The notes beneath the pieces were generated by a model that was not told the origin of the DNA, ran no database searches, and saw nothing but the letters and a program-made list of their open reading frames with translations. 64,000 nt of DNA from Mycobacterium sp. Lineage in GTDB: Bacteria > Actinomycetota > Actinomycetes > Mycobacteriales > Mycobacteriaceae. The position numbers and the translations under genes are program-made. This document shows, in pieces, positions 57,409-64,000 of the stretch; position 1 is the first letter of the stretch; every line of letters begins with the position of its first letter. Where the stretch lies: the NCBI GenBank assembly GCA_003987775.1, contig RXJD01000008.1, positions 62,001-126,000 on the forward strand, written 5' to 3'.

Positions 57409-58140
57409 TTAGGAAAGGTGCAAACCGCATTCGGTCTTGCTTCGTCCCTGCCAGCGCCCGCTGCGGGGATCGGCCCCCACCGCCGGCCTGGCGGTGCACG
57501 GCTCGCAGCCAATGGACAAATAGCCCTCATCCACCAGCGGGTTCACCCATACATTGTTCTCGGCGATGTAGTTCTGGACATCCTGATCGGTCCATGCAGC
57601 CAGCGGATTGACCTTCACCAGGTGAAATACCTCGTCAAAGGAGATCAGCGGGGCGTTGGCGCGAGACGGCGCCTCCACCCGGCGCAGCCCGCTCACCCAC
57701 GCGGAGAATCCGCGCAGCGCCCTGGCCAACGGGACAACCTTGCGCAGCCGACAGCATTCGTTGGGGTCGCGGGCGAACAGATCGCTACCCATCAACTCGT
57801 CCTGCTCGGCCACGGTGTGCGCGGGCGTGATGTTCAGGAGCCCGATGTCGTAGCGGGCATCGATCGCATCACGACTGCCTATGGTTTCCGCGAAGTGGTA
57901 ACCGGTGTCCAGGAATATGACCGGAACTCCTGGGCGGACCTTGACGGCGTGATCGATCAGCACGGCGTCCTGCATGTTCGAGGCGACGACGTAGTCGCAC
58001 GAAGACTGCCCATCGACTTCCGTTGCACCGCCGAAGGTCTCGTCCGTCCAGCGCAACAGATCGGCAGCGCCGGCACCGGCCAGCTCCGCCGCCCCCCGGT
58101 CGGCCAGCTCACGCAGCCGGACCTCATTGCGATCGTTCAC
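57409..58140 (-). CDS. cysH: CysH, adenylylsulfate/phosphoadenylylsulfate reductase
   Basis: The 243-residue protein has the four cysteines of the 4Fe-4S-containing APS reductase: Cys129 and Cys130 (NECCRLRK) and Cys212 and Cys215 (GCEPCTARP). The catalytic Cys238 lies in the tail ECGLHLS. It reduces APS to sulfite for cysteine synthesis. The start is GTG 58140. It is not in the canonical sir-cysH cluster of M. tuberculosis, so this may be a second copy or a relocated gene; only the whole genome can say. It is divergent from the NarK-type gene. Confidence 0.93.
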   Translation of the reverse strand: MNDRNEVRLRELADRGAAELAGAGAADLLRWTDETFGGATEVDGQSSCDYVVASNMQDAVLIDHAVKVRPGVPVIFLDTGYHFAETIGSRDAIDARYDIGLLNITPAHTVAEQDELMGSDLFARDPNECCRLRKVVPLARALRGFSAWVSGLRRVEAPSRANAPLISFDEVFHLVKVNPLAAWTDQDVQNYIAENNVWVNPLVDEGYLSIGCEPCTARPAVGADPRSGRWQGRSKTECGLHLS

Positions 58141-58287
58141 AGCCGACTCATTCCGTCGCCCCCGTTATGAATGCGCTTCTGAAGCAGAGTTTTCCAGTCT
58201 CCCGGAGCTCAATGGCCCGGCGCGCTCCTTCATCAGGGCCATGACTTCAATCCTGCCCCGCCGGAATCGATTTCAGTAGAGATTGGC

Positions 58288-58318
58288 AGTTGTGACCCCA
58301 CACGAATGAGTTGTGACC
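58288..58318. promoter_or_regulatory. Direct repeat pair between cysH and narK
   Basis: AGTTGTGACC occurs twice (58288-58297 and 58309-58318), with starts 21 bp apart, two helical turns. It lies in a 420-bp gene-free stretch (58141-58562) shared by divergent cysH and narK, so it is placed to bind a dimeric regulator for both. No known consensus is recognised. Apart from this I see nothing clear in the stretch. Confidence 0.4.
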
Positions 58319-58562
58319 GCATGGCTGTCGAAGTCTGATGAATGGCAGTACCACGTCCAGGGCAAGCGATATTCAAAATTGCTACTGCACAACGTATTTC
58401 ATTCATTCGCTGCGGAGCGCGCGACTTTACCGCCCCCTCCCTTCAGCAACTCTTCAGGTATTGCCCAGCAGTTTGCAGCCTCGAAATCCGCGTCATGACG
58501 CCACCGGCCTGGCAACCTGGTTTCTCGATGCCGTTACACCAGCGGGGAATTCGAGGATTGTG

Positions 58563-60047
58563 ATGGAACAGCAGGTCCTGAGCCAAGACGGGGAATCACC
58601 ATCGAACCCGGGCTGCCCCACAGAGAGAGCCATCGGCTCGCGACCGCACTGGGAGAGGGTTCGAAGGCCGATGCGACGCTCGCGTCATATTGCACATTGG
58701 GATCCCGAGGATCTGACCGCCTGGGAAGGGGGCAACAACGTCATTGCGCGGCGCAATCTGATCTGTTCGGTGATGACGGTGCACCTCGGCTACTCGATAT
58801 GGTCTTTGTGGGCGGTGATGGCGCTGTTCATGCCCGAGGACGTATACGGATTTTCTGCGGCCGACAAGCTCCTGCTCAGTTCCACCGCCACGCTGGTCGG
58901 AGCGTGCCTGCGCATTCCCTATGCGCTGGGCACTCCGATCTTCGGAGCTCGTGTGTGGACGGTCTTCTCCGCTTGGGTGCTGATCATTCCCACGGTCGGA
59001 GCGATGGTGCTGCTGGACCATCCGGGGCTGCCGTTGTGGCCCTACCTGGTGTGCGCAGGCCTCAGCGGGTTGGGCGGCGGAAATTTCGCGGCGTCGATGT
59101 CCAATGCGAACGCCTTCTATCCGCACCGACTCAAGGGGCGGGCGCTGGGGTTGACCGGGGGGCTCGGCAACCTCGGTGTCGCCGGAATCCAGATGGTGGG
59201 GCTGCTGGTCATCGCGTTTGCCGGAGACCGGCAGCCATACTGGGTTTGCGCGGTGTACCTCGTGCTCCTCGCGGTGACCGGACTCGCGGGGACGCTGTTC
59301 ATGAATGACCTGGAGCAACACCGGATCCAGGCGCCTCACCTCGCAAGGATCCTGCCGTCCATCCTGTCCAACCGGAACACCTGGTTTCTCGCCCTGCTCT
59401 ATCTCGGCACCTTCGGCTCGTTCATCGGCTTCGCATTTGCGTTCGGCCAGATCATGCATATGGAGTTCCGGGCCGACGGAGAGAGTGCGGGGCAGGCGTC
59501 GCTGCACGCCGCGGCGCTGAGCTTTATCGGACCGCTGGTGGCGGCGGCAGCCAGAATTTACGGGGGCCGGCTTGCCGACCGGTGCGGCGGGAGCCGCGTC
59601 ACCCTCGCGGTGTTCACCGCCATGGTGCCCGCCACCGGTGTGGTGCTCATCATGAGCACTCTCGACGACCAGTCCGGCGGCGACTCCGGAGCCACGATGG
59701 TCGGCTACATCGGCGGCTTCATCGCCTTGTTCATTCTTGCCGGCCTCGGCAACGGTTCGGTCTACAAGATGATTCCGACACTTTTCGAGGCCTCCAGCAA
59801 CTCCGCGGAACTCGACGCTGCCGGACATCCCTCACCACGTGTCATCTCGGGAGTGGTAATCGGCTTCGTCGCGGGGCTCGGCTCACTGGGTGGCGTGGGC
59901 ATCAACCTCGCTCTGCGGCAGTCCTACCTCAGCACCGGCTCCGAAACCTGCGCGTTCTGGATCTTCATGTGCTACTACGCCGCTGCCGGGCTGCTGACCT
60001 GGGCGGCATACGTGCGCCGACCCGCCCTGGCGTCAGTTGGGCAATGA
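58563..60047 (+). CDS. narK: NarK/NasA-type nitrate/nitrite MFS transporter
   Basis: The 494-residue protein is a major facilitator transporter with about 12 membrane segments. The nitrate-transporter signature is visible as AGLSGLGGGNFAASMSNAN and again GLGNGSVYKMIP, both glycine-rich motifs of this family. It moves nitrate or nitrite across the membrane. The extra ~36 residues before MRRSRHIAHWDPED could be removed by using ATG 58671, where typical NarK proteins begin. Nitrate reductase genes are not in the window. Confidence 0.9.
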   Translation: MEQQVLSQDGESPSNPGCPTERAIGSRPHWERVRRPMRRSRHIAHWDPEDLTAWEGGNNVIARRNLICSVMTVHLGYSIWSLWAVMALFMPEDVYGFSAADKLLLSSTATLVGACLRIPYALGTPIFGARVWTVFSAWVLIIPTVGAMVLLDHPGLPLWPYLVCAGLSGLGGGNFAASMSNANAFYPHRLKGRALGLTGGLGNLGVAGIQMVGLLVIAFAGDRQPYWVCAVYLVLLAVTGLAGTLFMNDLEQHRIQAPHLARILPSILSNRNTWFLALLYLGTFGSFIGFAFAFGQIMHMEFRADGESAGQASLHAAALSFIGPLVAAAARIYGGRLADRCGGSRVTLAVFTAMVPATGVVLIMSTLDDQSGGDSGATMVGYIGGFIALFILAGLGNGSVYKMIPTLFEASSNSAELDAAGHPSPRVISGVVIGFVAGLGSLGGVGINLALRQSYLSTGSETCAFWIFMCYYAAAGLLTWAAYVRRPALASVGQ

Positions 60048-60111
60048 GTCACCGGATTCACCCTCGCGGCTCGGGTAAAAACCCGATCGACCTGTCGCGA
60101 AACCACTTACG

Positions 60112-60384
60112 ATGCCGACCATGCCCACGCCAGAAGACCTCGACAGTGTCCTAGCAAATCTGAGCGCGCGGGTCGCCGCGGTGGAACGAACGCAGGCCGA
60201 CTATCGCTCGATGACCGAAGCGATCAAGGCGTTCGGCGACACTCAGCAATTGCTGGCCGATGTGCTGCGGTCGAATATCAGCGAGATGCGATCGACGGCC
60301 GACGATTCCAATCAGCGCATCCGCGCCCTCGAGGCGTCCGTTGCGACGATCGTGGGGCTGCTCGGGCAGTCGATTCAGCGCTGA
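60112..60384 (+). CDS. Small coiled-coil protein, unknown function
   Basis: The 90-residue product (ATG 60112, or 60121) is helical with a heptad-like pattern (LDSVLANLSARVAAVERTQ and later RIRALEASVATIVGLL). It has no signal peptide and no known domain. It lies 64 bp after narK and ends 4 bp before the convergent SRAP gene. High GC third positions support coding. A role as a small oligomer or partner of another protein is possible but not shown. Confidence 0.6.
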   Translation: MPTMPTPEDLDSVLANLSARVAAVERTQADYRSMTEAIKAFGDTQQLLADVLRSNISEMRSTADDSNQRIRALEASVATIVGLLGQSIQR

Positions 60385-60388
60385 CCGA

Positions 60389-61153
60389 CTACAAGAGCGT
60401 CATCTGCCCGGGCTCCGGCTCTGCCGGCTCCAACAGCTCCGGTCCGTTGTTGCGGATGTTGTTGACCAGCTTCGATACCTCGCGCAGCTCGATGTCGTGC
60501 ACATCCGGTGGACGGGCCAGCAACTCGGGATCCAGCGGCGCGTCCGGCTTCAACCAGGCATCCCAGTCGCCCTCGCCGAGCATCAGCGGCATGCGGTCGT
60601 GAATTTCGGCCAGCTCGCCCACGGCGTCGGTGGTGATGATGGTGCAGCTCAGCAGCGGCTTGGCTTCTCTGTCTGCCTTCCACACCGACCACAACCCGGC
60701 GGCAAACAGCGGTTCGCCATCGCTGCGATACATGAAGAACGGCGTCTTGCCCGCTTTCTTGGCCGTGCCCCCGTCGGGATTCGTGCGCCATTCGTAGTAG
60801 CCGTCCATGGGCACCAGGCACCGTTTGCTCTTGGCCGAGGCCCGGAAGGCGGGCGACGTGGCGACCTTGTCGGCACGGGCGTTGATCAGCAGCGGGCCCT
60901 TGTTCTCCGGCGCGCCATCCGGACCCGCCTTGACCCAGGGCGGCAACAGGCCCCACCGCATCAGCCGCACCCGGCGGGTGGCCTGGTCGTCCGGCTCGTC
61001 ATGGCGGGTCACCACCGTCGCGATCGTGGTGGTGGGCGCCACGTTGTAGTTGGGCTCGGACGCCCGTTCGTCGGTGCCCGTGGCCTCGTCGATTGCCTTG
61101 ATCTTCTCGGCCAGCAGGGCCGGATCGGTGGTGACTGCAAAACGTCCACACAT
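60389..61153 (-). CDS. SRAP (HMCES/YedK-type) abasic-site DNA-protein crosslink protein
   Basis: From ATG 61153 the 254-residue product starts MCGRF: after removal of Met1, Cys2 is the catalytic residue that forms a stable thiazolidine with abasic sites in single-stranded DNA. Further SRAP landmarks: [15 protein letters not shown] and IHDRMPLML (catalytic His). It protects abasic sites during replication. The longer open frame to 61207 would bury Cys2 and is wrong. The gene is divergent from aroA; homologue of Rv3226c. Confidence 0.94.
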   Translation of the reverse strand: MCGRFAVTTDPALLAEKIKAIDEATGTDERASEPNYNVAPTTTIATVVTRHDEPDDQATRRVRLMRWGLLPPWVKAGPDGAPENKGPLLINARADKVATSPAFRASAKSKRCLVPMDGYYEWRTNPDGGTAKKAGKTPFFMYRSDGEPLFAAGLWSVWKADREAKPLLSCTIITTDAVGELAEIHDRMPLMLGEGDWDAWLKPDAPLDPELLARPPDVHDIELREVSKLVNNIRNNGPELLEPAEPEPGQMTLL

Positions 61154-61197
61154 ATCTCCAATGGTGGCAGACATGGCTGACACGGAATGATGGACCG

Positions 61198-62481
61198 GTG
61201 AGCGCATGGCAGGCCCCCTCCACGACGGCGCCGGTGCACGCCACCGTCACCGTTCCAGGCTCGAAATCCCAGACCAACCGCACCCTGATCCTGGCTGCGC
61301 TGGCGGCCGCGCAGGGCCGGGGCACCTCCACCATCACCGGCGCCCTGCGCAGCCGCGACACCGACCTGATGATCGGCGCGCTGCGGACGCTGGGCCTGCA
61401 TGTCGAGGGCGCCGGGTCCGACCTGACGGTCAGCGGCCGCATCGACCCCGCCCCCGATGCCCGGGTGGACTGCGGGCTGGCCGGCACCGTCCTGCGCTTC
61501 GTACCACCACTGGCCGCGCTGAGCGCGGGCTCGGTCACCTTCGACGGCGACGAGCAGGCGCGCGCCCGGCCGATCGCCCCGCTGCTCGACGCGCTGCGCG
61601 GACTGGGCGTGCCGGTGGACGGCTCGGGATTGCCGTTCCGGGTGCAGGGCAACGGCGCGGTGGCGGGTGGCACCGTGGCCATCGACGCCTCGGCGTCCTC
61701 ACAGTTCGTCTCAGGCCTGCTGCTGTCCGGCGCGTCCTTCACCGTCGGCCTGACGGTGCAGCACACCGGTGCGTCGCTGCCGTCGGCACCGCACATCGCC
61801 ATGACGGTGGCCATGCTGCGGCAGGCCGGTGTGGTCGTCGACGACGCGCAGCCCAACCGCTGGCAGGTGCTGCCCGGCACCGTCGCGGCACGGCACTGGC
61901 AGGTCGAACCCGACCTGACCAATGCGGTCGCATTCCTCGCCGCGGCGGTGGTGACCGGCGGCACCGTACGCATCACCGGCTGGCCGCAGCACAGCGTGCA
62001 GCCCGCCGAACACATCATGGACGTGCTGAACAAGACGGGTGCTGTTGTCACACAGGGTGATTCGATCCTGGAGGTACGGGGCGCGGCGGACTACGACGGC
62101 TTCGACGTCGACCTGCGCGACGTGGGCGAGCTGACACCGACGGTGGCGGCGCTGGCGGCCCTGGCAGCGACGGGCGCCACCTCCCGGCTGAGCGGTATCG
62201 CGCACCTGCGCGGCCACGAGACCGACCGGTTGGCCGCACTGAGCACCGAGATCAACCGCCTCGGCGGCGACTGCCGGGAAACCGAAGACGGACTGGTGAT
62301 CACCGCGACGCCGCTGCGGGCGGGCCTCTGGCACGCCTACGCCGATCACCGGATGGCGATGGCGGGCGCCATCGTCGGGTTGCGAGTTCCCGGCGTCGAA
62401 GTCGACGACATCGCCGCGACCACCAAGACGCTGCCCGAATTCCCGCAACTGTGGGGCGACATGGTGGGTTCTGACGCTTGA
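61198..62481 (+). CDS. aroA: 3-phosphoshikimate 1-carboxyvinyltransferase (EPSP synthase)
   Basis: The 427-residue protein (GTG 61198) has the EPSP synthase motifs: the substrate loop [19 protein letters not shown] start (cited as [14 protein letters not shown]), the GLAGTVLRF segment (equivalent of the classical NAGTAxRP), and [10 protein letters not shown] near the end. It makes EPSP in the shikimate pathway. Its stop overlaps the rsgA start by 4 bp, so the two are coupled. Confidence 0.95.
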   Translation: MSAWQAPSTTAPVHATVTVPGSKSQTNRTLILAALAAAQGRGTSTITGALRSRDTDLMIGALRTLGLHVEGAGSDLTVSGRIDPAPDARVDCGLAGTVLRFVPPLAALSAGSVTFDGDEQARARPIAPLLDALRGLGVPVDGSGLPFRVQGNGAVAGGTVAIDASASSQFVSGLLLSGASFTVGLTVQHTGASLPSAPHIAMTVAMLRQAGVVVDDAQPNRWQVLPGTVAARHWQVEPDLTNAVAFLAAAVVTGGTVRITGWPQHSVQPAEHIMDVLNKTGAVVTQGDSILEVRGAADYDGFDVDLRDVGELTPTVAALAALAATGATSRLSGIAHLRGHETDRLAALSTEINRLGGDCRETEDGLVITATPLRAGLWHAYADHRMAMAGAIVGLRVPGVEVDDIAATTKTLPEFPQLWGDMVGSDA

Positions 62482-63458
62482 GGCCTGGCGACTACGACGA
62501 ATCCGACGTCAAGGTCCGATCCGGCAAGGGATCGCGGCCCCGGACCAAGACTCGTCCGCAGCACGCCGACGCCGAGTCCGCCATGGTGGTCAGTGTCGAC
62601 CGCGGCCGCTGGGGATGTGTCCTGGGCGGGGACCCCGAGCGCCGCGTCGTCGCCATGCGGGCCCGCGAACTGGGTCGCACCCCGATCGTTGTGGGCGACG
62701 ACGTGGACATCGTCGGTGACCTGTCCGGGCGAACCGACACCCTGGCCCGCATCGTCCGTCGCGGTCCCCGACGAACGGTGTTGCGGCGCACCGCCGATGA
62801 CACCGACCCGACCGAACGGGTGGTGGTCGCCAATGCCGATCAGCTGCTGATGGTGGTGGCCCTGGCCGACCCGCCGCCGCGCAGCGGTCTGGTGGACCGC
62901 GCGCTGATCGCCGCGTACGCCGGCGGCCTGCGGCCCATCCTGTGTCTGACCAAGACCGACTTGGCGCCGCCTGAACCGTTCGCCGAGCAGTTCGTCGACC
63001 TGGACCTCACGGTGGTGGCCGCGGGCGTCGACGATCCGCTACTGGCAGTGGCCGACCTGCTCGACGACAAGATCACGGTACTGCTGGGACATTCCGGGGT
63101 GGGCAAGTCGACCTTGGTCAACCGCCTGGTGCCCGCTGCGGACCGGGCGGTCGGTGAGGTCACCGACATCGGCCGTGGCCGGCACACCTCCACGCAGTCG
63201 GTCGCGCTCCCGCTGGCGAATGGCGGCTGGGTGATCGACACGCCCGGCATCCGCTCGTTCGGGCTGGCGCATATTCAGCCGGACGACGTGATGAAGGCGT
63301 TCTCCGATCTCTCCGACGCCATCGAAGACTGCCCGCGCGGCTGCGGCCACATGGGCCCGCCGGCCGACCCCGAATGCGCGCTGGACGCGCTTGCCGGGAC
63401 CGCGCCGCGTCGCATCGCGGCGGCGCGCCGACTGCTGGCCACCCTCAGGGAGACTTGA
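62478..63458 (+). CDS. rsgA: RsgA, ribosome small-subunit-dependent GTPase
   Basis: The 326-residue protein (TTG 62478) is a circularly permuted GTPase: the G4 motif TKTD (158-161) comes before the P-loop GHSGVGKST (204-212) and G3 DTPG (254-257). An OB-fold part lies before it and a C-terminal zinc knuckle with Cys285, Cys289, His291 and Cys300 after it. RsgA matures the 30S subunit. A TTG start and 4-bp overlap with aroA indicate coupled translation. Confidence 0.94.
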   Translation: MRPGDYDESDVKVRSGKGSRPRTKTRPQHADAESAMVVSVDRGRWGCVLGGDPERRVVAMRARELGRTPIVVGDDVDIVGDLSGRTDTLARIVRRGPRRTVLRRTADDTDPTERVVVANADQLLMVVALADPPPRSGLVDRALIAAYAGGLRPILCLTKTDLAPPEPFAEQFVDLDLTVVAAGVDDPLLAVADLLDDKITVLLGHSGVGKSTLVNRLVPAADRAVGEVTDIGRGRHTSTQSVALPLANGGWVIDTPGIRSFGLAHIQPDDVMKAFSDLSDAIEDCPRGCGHMGPPADPECALDALAGTAPRRIAAARRLLATLRET

Positions 63459-63918
63459 CCACCCGCATACCCAGCTCGTCCGCCGGTACGAGATGCCCTT
63501 CAGCGCAACGCATCTGGACTTCGGCTGCGGCGCCGCAACCCAGGTGTTCCAGCCTGAGCCGATGGCGCCCCGGCAGATGCCGCTGCCCCCACTGGAACAT
63601 CGACCACACCACCGGCATGAACTCGATGCCGGACTCGGTGAGCACATACTCGTCGCGGCTGCGCTGCCCGGGCTCCCGGTAGGGCCGGCGCTCCAGCAGC
63701 CCCAGGTCGACGAGCTCGGCCAGCCGCGCCGAGGTTGCCGCCTTGGTGATGCCCACCCGGCGGGCGAAGTCGTCGAACCGGGTGGTGCCGTAGTAGGCCT
63801 CGCGCATGATCAGCATCGCGGACTTGGTGCCGACCACGGCCATGGTCTTCTCAATCGCGCACTCCCCGACCGCCGACCACGCGTCCCGATCGGCCAGCCT
63901 GCCCTGCAGCATTGTCAC
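63445..63918 (-). CDS. HxlR family transcriptional regulator
   Basis: The 157-residue protein (GTG 63918, with GGGAGG 8 nt upstream; starts at 63927, 63924 and 63912 are alternatives) has the HxlR winged helix: an N-terminal cysteine (GECAIEKTM), TRFDDFARRVGITKAATSAR and the wing LLERRPYREPGQRSRDEYVLT (cited in part). The C-terminal extension holds two cysteines (HLGCG, MRCAEG). Such proteins sense oxidation, aldehydes or ligands. It overlaps the convergent rsgA end by 14 bp. Confidence 0.9.
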   Translation of the reverse strand: MTMLQGRLADRDAWSAVGECAIEKTMAVVGTKSAMLIMREAYYGTTRFDDFARRVGITKAATSARLAELVDLGLLERRPYREPGQRSRDEYVLTESGIEFMPVVWSMFQWGQRHLPGRHRLRLEHLGCGAAAEVQMRCAEGHLVPADELGMRVVKSP

Positions 63919-63949
63919 GCACATCACCTCCCGACCTGGGTTGCTTTCA

Positions 63950-63978
63950 CTATACCTAGATGTTATAGCTGGATATAG
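63950..63978 (-). promoter_or_regulatory. Promoter/operator region of the HxlR gene
   Basis: An AT-rich island with the imperfect inverted repeat CTATACC ... GGATATAG and several TATA-like words (TATAAC, TATATC) lies just upstream of the start. It resembles an autoregulated HxlR operator over a -10 region. The gene it may also control lies beyond the window. Confidence 0.45.
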
Positions 63979-64000
63979 CAGAACATACTCAGCTGCTGGA

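Overview
The window is chromosomal DNA of a Mycobacterium, most likely a slow-growing non-tuberculous species. Three things show this: high GC with strong GC third-position bias; mycobacterial marker families (WhiB7, WhiB1, AdnAB, mycoredoxin, MoeZ, SigH/RshA, PdtaS, TB7.3, bL37, three PPE proteins); and a gene order that, compared from memory, follows M. tuberculosis Rv3193c to Rv3228 almost gene for gene. I cannot name the species from sequence alone.

Layout. (1) 1-1017: an AT-richer edge with a truncated RecF/SMC-like AAA ATPase that runs off the left end, next to the 3' side of an initiator tRNA-Met gene; this looks like the end of an integrated island. (2) 1170-4595: RtcB-type RNA ligase, Dps ferritin, HD phosphohydrolase and a GlxA/AraC regulator. 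(3) 4600-44825: the conserved backbone. It runs UPF0182 membrane protein, PDZ-Lon protease, zincin, cyclodehydratase-like E1 protein, ABC1 kinase, whiB7 with a regulatory leader, uvrD2, mrx1, nudC, a K+ channel, adnB-adnA, lipV, an alkyltransferase-like protein, moeZ, a DUF3152 protease, TetR, DUF3107, an MmpS-like protein, a ferritin-fold protein, a DEAD-box helicase, ParA, gpm2-entC-GNAT, a diacylglycerol kinase-like protein, whiB1, pdtaS, TB7.3, bL37, rshA-sigH, an SDR and YbaK. (4) 44803-60384: about 15.5 kb of accessory genes with no counterpart at this spot in M. tuberculosis. They are a fadD-phaC-hydrolase operon with a divergent PucR regulator, a 3-hydroxyacyl-CoA dehydrogenase, a cytochrome P450, a 7Fe ferredoxin plus three PPE genes, LysR, cysH and a NarK-type transporter. 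(5) 60389-64000: backbone again, with an SRAP protein, aroA and rsgA, then an HxlR regulator.

How the genes work together. The backbone is rich in DNA repair (UvrD2, AdnAB, ATL, SRAP) and redox or antibiotic stress control (WhiB7, SigH/RshA, Mrx1, NudC, MoeZ, WhiB1). The accessory block looks like acyl-CoA/polyester chemistry, a P450 with a possible ferredoxin partner, surface PPE proteins, and sulfate and nitrate assimilation.

Regulatory structure readable from the sequence includes a whiB7 leader with an upstream ORF and attenuator hairpin, a SigH-type promoter before sigH with two possible translation starts, perfect terminator hairpins, a 56-bp tandem repeat of MIRU type and a 22-bp perfect inverted repeat. 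The strongest leads for new biology are the RiPP-like E1 protein set (8.7-12.6 kb), the ferredoxin-PPE operon facing a P450, and the tRNA-linked island edge. None of these is proven here.
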